DNA of 64,000 bases from Amborella trichopoda (taxonomy: Eukaryota; Streptophyta; Magnoliopsida; Amborellales; Amborellaceae): contig NW_006497672.1 of NCBI RefSeq assembly GCF_000471905.2, forward strand, positions 761,221 through 825,220, given 5' to 3'. Positions within the stretch are counted from its first letter, which is position 1, and the number at the start of each line of letters is the position of its first letter. Of this stretch, positions 11,295 through 21,579 are shown in pieces. Position numbers and translations under genes: made by a program. The notes below the pieces were generated by a model. That model made no database searches and was not told the origin of the DNA. It saw only the letters and a list, made by a program, of their open reading frames with translations.

Positions 11295-13067
11295 CGTTGT
11301 AAGAGGAGCCTGCACATGGTGATGGCTATTGCCGTAACCCTTTGCGAACGACAATGAACATCGCTGCCTGCAATAGTCACGCGGTAGGGTGAAGCCCCCA
11401 CATATGGCAATATGCTTTGCTACCTGCGTTCCTCGTGGGAGGAATGAATAAAAGCAGACGGAGAAAGAAGCTCACACATGGCACTGGCATCACTATGCAC
11501 GCCCTGTAAGACTATAGGAGAGGCATGCATGACACTACCACTACCGTGCGTGGCCTCTAAGAAGGGGCTCAGATGTAAAAAGAGGAAGAAGAAAGAGAGG
11601 GAGAGAGAAAAAAAAAGAAGAGAGATGGTTTACCATGAGCTTAAGGGAACTGGTCTAAAAGTTCCTCTCACCTTACTCTCTCTCGCCAAATGTGACCCAA
11701 CAATGAGAAGAAAGAAAAACTTTATTCAGTAAAAACTCTCTCTTAGTGTATTTTGTGTGTGTCTTTGTTTTTTTTCATACAATGATGGTACGTGGTATAT
11801 ATAGAATTTACCCCAAACATGGGTGGATGATCAAAAGTAACCCTAATTGATAGAAATTAATCTTAAATTGAATTAAAATAAATTAGAAAATTTAGTGCAA
11901 AATGATAGATTTGCCCCTTCCTAACAATTTGTTGAATTCCAGAAGAGTCCCTATGTTGCTTTAGAACTTGCATGATCTTGCATGGATGATTTGGGGTCGT
12001 CCTGATGCTCGTTTGATATAACGATGATTTTTTTCTTGTAGGGCTCAGCATGACGATCGATTTGATACCAACTTCGAGACATGGATCGTGTTTTTGAGGC
12101 ACGATCATGTGACTTGAATTTGGGTTAAATCTTGAAGATTTGGATCGATAGTGTGCTCGTTCCTTGGTGTTTTTCTGTGATTTCTTCACTGAATCACACT
12201 GAGCAAGTGGCTACGATAGCAGGGCAACAAACGTAGCTCCATTCCGTTCCCGAACGAAAGTTTTGTGAGTTTGTAATTTTGGTCGGAATTTGGAATTCTG
12301 GTGACAGAATTTGCAGTCACTTCATCGGCTTCATGTGCGATATCCGTCAGTTCATCATACGCGAGCTTCAAACCAGTGATGGTCGCGGACCTTAAGCACG
12401 CGATGAAACTAGCCTCACGTCGATTAGGCTCCTGAGCGGCTTGATTTGGTCGCTCGAGCGAGTCACTATGTTGCTGATTTTCCTACACTTTCTTCATGGA
12501 TCAATAACTTCTCTCTAGCGTTGCTTCGTGCTTGAGTGTCGTCACGGGGGGCGCTAAATATCGAAACACTCGTCTTGATGAGACGAATATGCTCACAAAA
12601 TTTGGGCTTGATCCAACCTTAGACAAGTGAGATATGAGCATCGAAAGTCACTAATTGTGACTGTCCCTTTAATGGTGTTTAGTTGCAGGTTGGCCGCACG
12701 AGATTAGTCTACGGCTCCTATTGTTTTGCTCTTTCACCTATAACATTTTATTAGGATGTCCGTTGACGCTTGCGAGTTTTGAACTGCGTCGGATCCAATG
12801 GCTGTGGTACCACAATAAATTTAGATACTAAAAATGTAGCTCTAGTTATAGGGTTTGTTTTAGGGTGCTAGAGGATGATTCTGCTGGAACTGTTTCTCAG
12901 TCTGCACTGCCTTAAACTTGTCGGATTGCGACAAAACTTCGCAGGAGACTTTTGAGATTTTTTATGAACATCTTGACCAGTTTTAGAGCTATTTTGAGAC
13001 TGTCAGGATTTCCACTGTTTGTTAGGCTTTTATTGAGTGGTATGATGATGGAAAATATCTTCCAACA
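11295..13067 (-). repeat. 3' LTR of TE-D, truncated in U5
   Basis: On the minus strand it starts TGTTGGAAGATATTTTCC at 13,067 directly after a GGGGCATGC tract and aligns with the 5' LTR of TE-D down to about 11,295. The remaining roughly 900 bp of U5 expected from the 5' LTR are missing. The TATA box (ATTCTATATATACC, minus) is at 11,795-11,808. Alignment is lost near 11,295, where CCGTTGTAAGAGGA resembles a similar string 60 bp away, so a microhomology-type deletion is possible. Confidence 0.8.
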
Positions 13068-13080
13068 GCATGCCCCGCCG
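13068..13080 (-). other. Candidate polypurine tract of TE-D
   Basis: The minus strand reads CGGCGGGGCATGC immediately before the LTR start TGTTGG. TE-B shows GATGGGGCATGC in the same place, so the GGGGCATGC core is conserved between the two elements. Confidence 0.5.
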
Positions 13081-13483
13081 AATGTTGTGCTTCAGAATAA
13101 TAAAGAAGTGCAATCATTTAGGAAATTTGAGGGTTCCTGTTGAATTCCTCACCTCGAGGGACTATTGTGATTCTAATAGCTTGTGGATTTTGTAAGGACC
13201 TCATTGGAAGGCTGAATGTTATGAACCTTTGGTCGGCATTGTTTGCTACTACACCAGGTTTGCTTTTGATGATCAAGGTGTCTTTGTGGCGAGGCATCCT
13301 CGTGGGACCCATCCTGGCAAGTCAAGTCAGGAGCAAGTCTCAAAGCTTTAGGCGTGTTGGCTAAGGAAGGTTTTAGGCGAGGCGATCTCATGACAACGAA
13401 TAATCCTAAAGTCTCTGGAAGTTAGGCCCTGGCTTCGTCAGTTTCTTGCCTTCGTGATTGTTCTTAGCATTTTGGAATTGAAG

Positions 13484-13655
13484 TGTGGGAGATCTTTTGT
13501 GGCTCTCACTCCTGGATTAGCCATTTGGTGTTGTTGATGTGTGGGAGATCTTCTGTGGCTCTTACTCTCGGATGAGCCATTTTGTGTTATTGATGTGTGG
13601 GAGATCTTCTATAGCTCTCACTCCCAGATGAGCCATTTTGTGTTGTGATTGGATG
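13484..13655 (-). repeat. 57-bp tandem repeat, three copies
   Basis: Three units start GTGTGGGAGATCTT, continue with GGCTCTCACTC and end with GAGCCATTTTGTGTT. The same repeat in inverse orientation is in TE-B at 48,270-48,450, also about three copies. Confidence 0.85.
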
Positions 13656-14379
13656 CTGGATTTTGAGGATTTTAGGTAGACCTCAGTAGCCAGGATTATG
13701 ACTATTTGGAAATTTTGTGACTATTTGGAAATTGAGTTTTGGCTGAGGCTGTGGCAGTGCGTCAACTTGTTTTCTCGGTCCAAGTACCCTTTTGCGAGTT
13801 TTCACTTGAATAAGAGAAGTGGCACTGTAACGACGGTTTTCATTGACTTCTTCTGTTTTGGGGCTCTTTGACCCATGACCTGATGGCCATGTCCACCCTT
13901 TTCATCTGCTTTTTCTCACGGTGCCCTTTTTAGGGTTTTCACCGTGCCTGGTTTTTGGTTTTATGGAACTCTTTTACTCATGGTTTCGTGACCATGTCTG
14001 TCTGTTATTTTTACTCATGGTGTTCCCTTATTCAGGTGTACACCATGGCCGTATTTTGTGAAGACATATTTAGGGTCATTCCTTCGGGACCTACAAGCCC
14101 TTTTTAACGTCATGCAGCTAGGACGTATACTATAGTTTTTGGTCATACAGCTGGACCGTAGTGGTGATGAATGCTAGTCTGTAGAGGCCATGGAGTGAGT
14201 ATGGTGATGGTTTCAACTCACTTTGTGGAGATGGCACGAGGCTACCTATGAAAGATGGATGACATATGAACAGTGGACGAACGAAGGTGACCCACTAACT
14301 GACGGCGAGTATGGAGCTGATATGATTAACCATTTTGTGAGCATGGGTAGGGCTCACTAGGGAATGGTGAATGAATTCA

Positions 14380-17300
14380 CTGGGGAATGATAAATAGCGG
14401 TAATGAAGATAGTGCGGGCACACGAATGGGTTGGTTAGGGAAGGCGTGCGTGAAGATGCACGTAAAGGTGTGTGCGTGTATACCGAATCACTGGGGAGGC
14501 AATGAAGGTGGTGTGCGCATACGAATGGGTCGGTTAGGGAAGACGTGGGTGGAGATGCATGTAAAGGGCGTGTGCACGTATGTGGACTCACAGGGGAGGC
14601 ATTGAAAGTGGTGTGCACACACGAATGGGTCGGTTAGGGAAGATGTGCATGGTTAGGTGCCTCGATCTCACCCTTTGGATTTAGATGATTAGGCAGCACG
14701 TATCTCAGGTTTCTAGTGAACCTGAGATTCGAGATCGCTCTCTCAGAAGATTGCTCAAGAGCAAGGGCAGGTATACTAAGCGAGGAGAGAGGAGTTAAAG
14801 GTGGGTTTAGGACTTACTCGGGCTAGCTCGGGTGGGTGCGCTCTTAGATCACGTCGGAAACCCCCCCAACTTCTTTAGTTGTTTTGAAATTACCTTTCTT
14901 GACATGTAATCTCCTTGTTTTTCTACACAATACTACTATGGTTAATTTGGAAGACAAGTGGGTTGAAGAGACCCACCCTTGTCTTAGGGCATTACACATC
15001 CCTGTGGCAAGGAATGTGAGGGGTTAGAGTGATGAGGTGGAACGTTCGAACGAAGGTCGAAAAGTGAAGAAAACTTGATGAAGGGACGAGACTAGCTTGA
15101 TAGTCGAACAGTAACAGACTCGGAGTGGTAGCAAGATGAGTGTGGTACTCAAGACCAGCACAACAGCAATATTACTTGAAACTTAGGCTGATATGGTGGT
15201 GCTAGGTTAAGTCCACCCTCAATTAAGTGAGGAGAGAAAAGAGTGAAGAGAAGGAAAGAGAGAGAGCGAGACGGCAGAGGGGGAAGAACCCAGACGACAA
15301 TGGGCATCTCCGTTGGCAGAAGACATCGTGCCCATTGTGGGCGGCGATGGCTTCTAGTGAGGCTCATGGCGATAGCTCCCCTAAGACACACGACGCTAGA
15401 GGTAGAATACGAGAGAAGCCCGCGGACGACAATAAGCATCGCCGTTGGCAACTTGAGAAGATAACACGTCCCTTGCGGATGGCGATAGCTTCTGGCGATA
15501 ACTTCTTATGGGTCATGTGGCAGTTGCCTCTCATGAGACGCACGGCCATGGGTGCATGAAAGGTGTGGACAAAGCTTACGAGCAACAATGGGTATTGCCG
15601 CGACCTTTATGGACGATGATGAGAATCGTCACCTGCAATAGTCACACAATAGGGTGAAGCCCTTGCGGACGGCAATACGCTCCACTATCCGCGTTCCTCA
15701 CTAAGACATCGAGGATATGTCTGCAAACGGTGATGTGCAACACTGTCTGCGAGTCTCGCAGGGTGATAGAGAATAAAACAGAGAGAGAAGGAAACTCGTA
15801 CATGCTGCTGCTATCGCCATGAGCGACCTGTGAGACTGCAGGAGGGGCATGCACGACACTTCCACTACCGTGCATGGCCTCTAAGAAGAGCTCTGATGGA
15901 GAAGAGGAAGAAGAAAGGGAGGAAGAGAGAGAAGAAAAGAAAAAGAAGAAAGAAAATTTACCTCAAGCCTAAGGGTACCGATCCAAAAGTTTCTCCCACC
16001 TTACACTCTCTCTCCAAGCATGACACAACAATGAGAAGAAAGTGAAACGGTATTAAGTAAAAACTCTCTTTTTATGACGGATTGAGTACTTTAGGTACAA
16101 GAATGGTATGATGTATATATAGAATTTTACCCCAAACTTGGGTGCATGATCAAAAGTACCCTTAATTGTTGAAAATTAAGATTAAATTAAATTAAAATAA
16201 ATTAAAAAATAGGGTGTAAAATGATAAATTTGCCCCTTCCTAACAATTTGTGGAATTTCATAACAGTCCCTATATTACCCTAGAACTTGCATGATCTTGC
16301 ATGGATGATATGGGGTCATTTTGATGCCCAGTTGATCGAAAGATGATTTTTTCTTGTAGGGCTTGGCATGGTGATCGATTTGATAACAACTTCGAGCCAT
16401 GGATTGTGTTTTTAGGGTACGATCATGTGATTTGAAATTTGAATGAATCTTGAAACTTTGGATCGATTGTGTTCTCATTCCTTGATGTCTTTCTGTGATT
16501 TCTTCGCTGGAGTACACTGAGCATTCCATCACGATTGTGGGGGAACAAACACAACTCAATTCTGTACGCGATGAAGATTTTGCAACTTTGGAATTTTTGT
16601 CGAAATCTGGAATTCTGGAAGCAGAATTTGCAATCACTTCATCAGCTTCATGTATAATCCAATCGTTCATCATGTATGGGGTTCGGGTCAGAGATAGCCC
16701 AAGACCTTACGCATGCAATGGAATTAATCTCGCGTCGATCGGGCCCGCGAGCGACGTGATTTGTCCACTCTAGTGAGGTAAGACATTGCAAATTTTTTTG
16801 CACTTTCTTCATGGATCAGCAACTTCTCTCTAGCTTTTCTTCATGCTTGGTCGTCATGAGGAGTGCCACATATCAAAACACTCGTTTTGATAGGAGAAAT
16901 ACGCTCACAAATTTTAGGCTGGTCTGGCTTCAGACGAGTGAGATATGAGCGTCAAAAGTCACTAGTCGTGACTGTCCCTTCAATGGTGTGCACTTGTGGG
17001 GTGGCCTCACGGGAATAGTGTGCGGCTCCCTAGTTTCACTATTTGGCCTATAACGTCTTCTTAGAGTGTCCATTCAAGCTAAAATTTGACCTTTGGAGGT
17101 TTCCTACCATGTCGGATCTAATGGTGGTGGTCCCACATAAAATTGAGACACCAAAAATGTAGCTCTAGTTATAGGGTCCGTTTTAGGGTGCTAGAGGTCA
17201 TTCTCTCCAGAACTATTTCTCAGTCTCCACTGCCTTGGACATGTCAGAATGCGACGAAAATTTATAGGAGACTTTTGAGAGACCTCATGAAGATCTTGAG

Positions 17301-17515
17301 CAGTTCTGAGACTGTCGGGATTTCCAGTACTTGCTAGGCTTTTATTGAGCAGGGGCCCCATGATGATGAAAAATATCTTCTAACAGTTCGTGGAGATGCA
17401 TGTAAAGAGCGTGGACGCATATGTGGACTCATTTGGGAGGCAATGAAGGTGGTGTGCACGCACAAATGGGTCAGTTAGGGAAGACGTAAAAGGGGTGTGC
17501 GTATGTGTGGGGGCG
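14380..17515 (-). repeat. About 100-bp tandem repeat split by the solo LTR TE-E
   Basis: Units contain GAATGGGTCGGTTAGGGAAG, then GGAGATGCATGTAAAG and TGTGGACTCA. They run from about 14,380 to 14,649 and resume at 17,386-17,515 without loss of phase. The continuity on both sides of 14,650-17,385 shows that the array existed before the LTR inserted. Confidence 0.85.
14650..17385 (-). mobile_element. TE-E: solo LTR inserted in the TE-D 3' region
   Basis: A complete LTR of about 2.74 kb in minus orientation (TGTTAGAAG... to ...CACCTAACCA). Both termini match the other LTRs, and the interrupted 100-bp repeat continues directly on both sides. The flanking five bases are GTGCA (14,645-14,649) and GTTCG (17,386-17,390). 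Each differs by one base from GTGCG, the sequence suggested by the intact repeat, so they fit an old 5-bp target duplication. The TATA box is at 16,111-16,125 (minus). There are no internal sequences, as expected after LTR-LTR recombination. Confidence 0.85.
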
Positions 17516-17845
17516 TGTTTAAGGTCATGCCTCCTGGACTTGTGCGAAGCAGTATAAAGTCATTCGGCTAGGACATGCGCTATGGTTTAAGGTCATATAG
17601 CTTCGATTGTGGTTATGCAGTTTAAAGTGATGCAACTAGGACCATGCAGTTTAAGGTCGTGCAACTAGACCTCTGCTATAGTTTAAGGTCATTAGTTTGG
17701 ACCGTGGTTATGTAGTTTAAAGCCATGCGACTAGGACCATGGATGTACAGTTTAAAGTCAAGCAGGATAGACTATTGTGCAGTTTAAGGTCATGCAGTAT
17801 GGACCATTGCTGTGCATTTTAAGGTCATGCAGTATGGACGAATGT
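17515..17845 (-). repeat. 35-bp minisatellite, proximal degenerate block
   Basis: About nine units of the AAGGTCATGCAG...GGACCATGG type, more diverged than the main array. The block is separated from it by about 440 bp of GACTCCACGGGGATAA-type irregular repeats (17,850-18,285). Confidence 0.8.
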
Positions 17846-18284
17846 GTGGGTTGCCATGTAGGTGAAGCTGTATAGGTTGTGGACAGTAATCTAACTCTAG
17901 GGATTAAGATAGTTAAGGCTATACACAAGCAAAGAGCTTTAGATGAGTATGGTGGCCTTACGAGGAGTGGAAAGCAGGAGCAGACTTCTCTGGGGATTAA
18001 GAGGGTAACTATGACTCCACGGGGATAATGAGTAATGATATGCACGTAATTCTACTGAAGATGACGACGGAGCACAGGTGTAACCCTACTGAGGGTTGAA
18101 AGGATAAACATGGCCCTAACTCCCTGGGGATAGTAAGTCGTAATAGGGTGTGACTCGCGCTGGAGTGTTGGTGCGATGCAGACCCACTAAGGATTAAAGG
18201 GGTAGGTGCGACCCCCCTTTTTTCTTGTCATACACTTAACTCCATTAAGGGTGTGGATGAAATACACCTAGTGAAAAGGTGGTC

Positions 18285-19735
18285 CCTCCCACAGTTAAGG
18301 TTATGCGTATGGACTATTTGTCATACCGTGCGTTACAGTTTTAAGGTCTTAAAGCTCGGACCATGGCTGTCCAATTTAAGGTCATGCAGCGTAGACCATG
18401 GCTGTGCAATTTATGATCATGTAGTATGGACCATGCTTGTGTAGTTTAAGGTTATGCAGCATAGACCATGGCTGTTCAATTTAAGGACATGCAGTGCGGA
18501 ACATGGCTACGCAGTTTAAGGTCATGCAGTGCGGACCATAGCTGTGAAGTTTAAGGTCATGCAGTGTAGACCATGGCTGTGTAGTTTAAGGTCATGCAGT
18601 GCGGACCATGGCTATGCAGTATAAGGTCATGCAGCGTGGACCACAGTTGTGCAGTTTAAGGTCATACAACACAGATCATAACTGTGTAGTTTAAGGTCAT
18701 GTAGCGCGTACCATGGCTGTGCAGTTTCAGGTCATGCAGCACGGACCATGCTTGTGAGTTTAAGAACATGCAGCGCGGACCATAGCTGTGTAGTTTAAGG
18801 TCATGCAGCGCTGACCATGATTGTGAAGTATAAGGTCATGCAGCATGGACCATGGTTGTGCAGTATAAGGTCATGCAGTGCGGACTGTGGCTGTGCAGTT
18901 TAAGGTCATGTAGTACAGACCGTGGCTGTGCAGTTTAAGGTCATGCAGCGTGGACCATGGTTGTGCCGTTTATGGTCATGTAGTGATGACCATGGCTGTG
19001 CAGTTTAAGGTCATGCTGCACGAACTATGGCGGTGCAGTTTAAGGTCATGCAGTGTGGACCATGGCTGTGCATTTTTAGATTATGCAACACGAACCACAG
19101 CTTTGCAGTTTAAGGTCATGTTGTACAAACCACGGTTGTGCAACTTGAGGTTATGCATTACGGACCATGGCTATGCAGTTTAAGTTCATGCAATGCGGAC
19201 CATGGCTATGCAGTTCATGGTCATGTAGCGTGGACCATGGCTGTGCAGTTTAAGGTCATGCAGTGCAGACTATGACTGTGTAGTTTAAGGTCATGCAGTG
19301 ACGACCATGGCTTTGCATTTTAAGGTCATGCAGCGTGGACCATGGCTATGTAGTTTAAGGTCATGTAGCACGGACCATGGTTGTGCAGTTTACGGTCATG
19401 CAGCCCGAACCATGGCTGTACAGTTTAAGGTCATGCAGTGCAGACCATGGCTGTGCAATTTAGGGTCATCCAGTGCAAACCACGGCTATACAGTTTGAGG
19501 TCATGCAGTGCAGACCATGGTTGCGCAAATTAAGGTAATACAGGGCGAACCATGGCTGTGCAGTTTTAGGTCATGCAGTGTGGAGCATGGCAGTACAGTT
19601 TAAAGCCATGCAATGTGGACCATGGCTGTGAAGTTTAAGGTCATGCAGTGTAGGCCATGGCTGTACAGTTTCAGGTCAGGCAGCGCTGACCATGGCTATG
19701 TAGTTTTAGGTCATGCAATGTGGACCATGGTGTGG
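18285..19735 (-). repeat. 35-bp minisatellite, main array of about 41 units
   Basis: The unit is AAGGTCATGCAGTGCGGACC plus ATGGCTGTGCAGTTT, repeated head to tail with about 10-15 percent visible variation by eye. Each unit contains the palindrome CCATGG and a TGCA. The same unit occurs as a short degenerate array in TE-C (9,370-9,760) and TE-B (46,490-47,000 and 47,470-47,740, inverse orientation). Plant Tat-lineage elements are known for tandem repeats in a hypervariable 3' untranslated region. Apparent open frames across it are repeat translations. Confidence 0.95.
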
Positions 19736-19949
19736 TGAAGGACTGTGACTCCATGGGGAACCGGGCCGTCACCAGAAACTGGACTCCCTGAGGAGTGAGA
19801 TTGTGATACAGGGAATGAACTTCCTGAGGAGGCAGGACGATGGTCCAGATGGGAGTGTCGTGGCATGATCGCAACACTAAGTGTTGGATGGCGCACACGG
19901 CATTAGGCCTAGATGTTGCGTCCATAGTGTAGCCACTTATTGAGGCACA

Positions 19950-20150
19950 TGACATTAGATATTTGACGAAGGGTGCGACGATATCCTCTAGGCGAAGGCG
20001 TGCGACGTGGCCCTTGATGAAGGCACGCAGTGATGGCCCACGATGAAGGTGTGTGGCGATAGCTTTTGACGAAGGTGCGAGGTGATGGCCTCTGACGAAG
20101 GAGCAGGCGATAGCATCTTACACAGCGCACGGTGATAGCCCTTTTGGGTC
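19950..20150 (-). repeat. About 28-bp repeat upstream of the antisense promoter
   Basis: Roughly six units of GACGAAGGTGCG...GGTGATGGCC(T/C) type. TE-B has the inverse counterpart (AAGGGCCATCATTGCG type) at 46,090-46,330, also next to its antisense TATA box, so position and sequence are conserved. Confidence 0.75.
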
Positions 20151-20239
20151 TCGAGCTTGACACACCCCGACCTGGTCCTATTGCCGTCTGAAGATAAGGA
20201 CTGCAACGTCTTTCAGATTTGTCAAGGGAAGTTTGAGGC

Positions 20240-20275
20240 ATTACAGAGTATAAAAGGGGGAAAACCCCATTTTAC
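20240..20275 (+). promoter_or_regulatory. Antisense promoter module of TE-D
   Basis: The plus strand shows GTATAAAAGGGGGAAAACCC, with the TATA box at 20,249-20,257, followed by a GAGAGA-rich leader at 20,305-20,325. It points toward the antisense ORF at 21,580-24,980, which is the only orientation in which that ORF could be expressed. TE-B has an almost identical box and following bases on its minus strand. The assignment as a promoter is inference from the TATA box, position and conservation. Confidence 0.65.
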
Positions 20276-20329
20276 TGTTTTACAAAAGAGTCAAACAGTT
20301 TTAGAGCGAGAGAGAGAGAGGGAGAGCCT

Positions 20330-21579
20330 GAACCATCTAGAAAGAGACTTTCGATGAGAGTTTTCCAATCAAAGCTTGCAGCAGATAGGCTTTCAGGAGC
20401 TTTTTCGGCCAGCTTCAGTAGGTTGAACGTCTTAGCGAGGTGCTTGCAAACATTTTTCAGAGAGTGTTGAGGCTTTCTAACAAAGGGATAGGGTTTCTCA
20501 AGGTCTTAGCAAGATTCGCAGAGGTGATTTTTCGAAGTTCAAGAAGCATCTCCAGAAGTCTCGTGGCTGAAGGGGAGGTTGCAGAGAAGTCAGGGGAGTC
20601 TAACAGTCCTCTGACTATTAGGGGGAAAGAAGGAGGACCAACAGTGGGATCATTGGAAACTCAGTGTAATTTCAGTGAGTTTGTGGTGAGTTGCTGAACT
20701 ATGAAAATAGGGAACAAAAACCCACAGGGTCGCAGAGACGTTTTATGGGGTTTCTGGTGGTTTTTTGCTAATTTCAGTTAATGCAAAGGTTTCCCCAGCG
20801 ACCAAGAGTGAACTCCCAACGAAGAGGGGAAACGCCAGTGGGAATCCGAGGGGTCGCAAGGAATTAACGGTCGAAGAGACGAAGGGTCATAGGACGACGA
20901 ACAGTCACCCTCTGCATGCGCTGTGAAAGGCCATGTCGCGATTATCAGGCAGCGTGCCTGGTTTTCATGGGACGTGGTACTCACACGTGCGACGCATGTG
21001 AAGAGTTGGAGTGGTGGCACTTCTGGTAGTCCCCTGGTTATGGCACGACGATACCCTCTTCTGGTTGCGAGATGGCGATAGCCCTGCCTTCTACGCACTG
21101 TGATACTTTCCCAGCGGGTAGACGATGAAAGTCCTGCCCTTGGTTACAAGACGGCAATAGCCCTACCTTCTGTGCACTGTGATACCATCCCAGAAGGCAG
21201 GCGGTGATAGTCTCGCCCTTGGTTGCGAGACAATAATATTACACGTTGAGTGGCCAGTCGGTGATACTCCTTCGTGAGTGCAATTCTTCTTGGCTGCTTA
21301 GCATCTTTTGGCAGTGAAGCCCTTGATATGATGTCCCAGTCTTTAGGTGCTACTCTAGACATGCAGAACCTCCCGCGAGCAGGGGAGCTTGGCACTAATG
21401 TCTTCACCGGCGAAAGCTTGGTGAGAGACTCACGGAAAGTTTATGTAAACCAAGATGGCCCTTGAGCATCAGCTTTGTGAGTGACCCCATCCGGTTGGTG
21501 ACGAGGGAAGATAATGACGTCAGTGTGAGGGTAGAGGAAGGGGTAGGCCTTCTCAATTGCTTACACCAAAACATAGCCT
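20330..21579 (+). other. Antisense leader of TE-D
   Basis: Lies between the antisense TATA box and the antisense ORF. About 130 bp (20,565-20,695) align without indels to TE-B 45,570-45,710 (minus) and are open in the same frame in both, ending TTTGTGGTGA. An approximately 100-bp unit containing GGCGATAGCCCTGCCTTCT is present twice at 21,055-21,230. No conserved domain is visible. It could be an untranslated leader, possibly spliced (GTGAGT-type sites near 20,690), or a small upstream coding exon. Confidence 0.45.
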
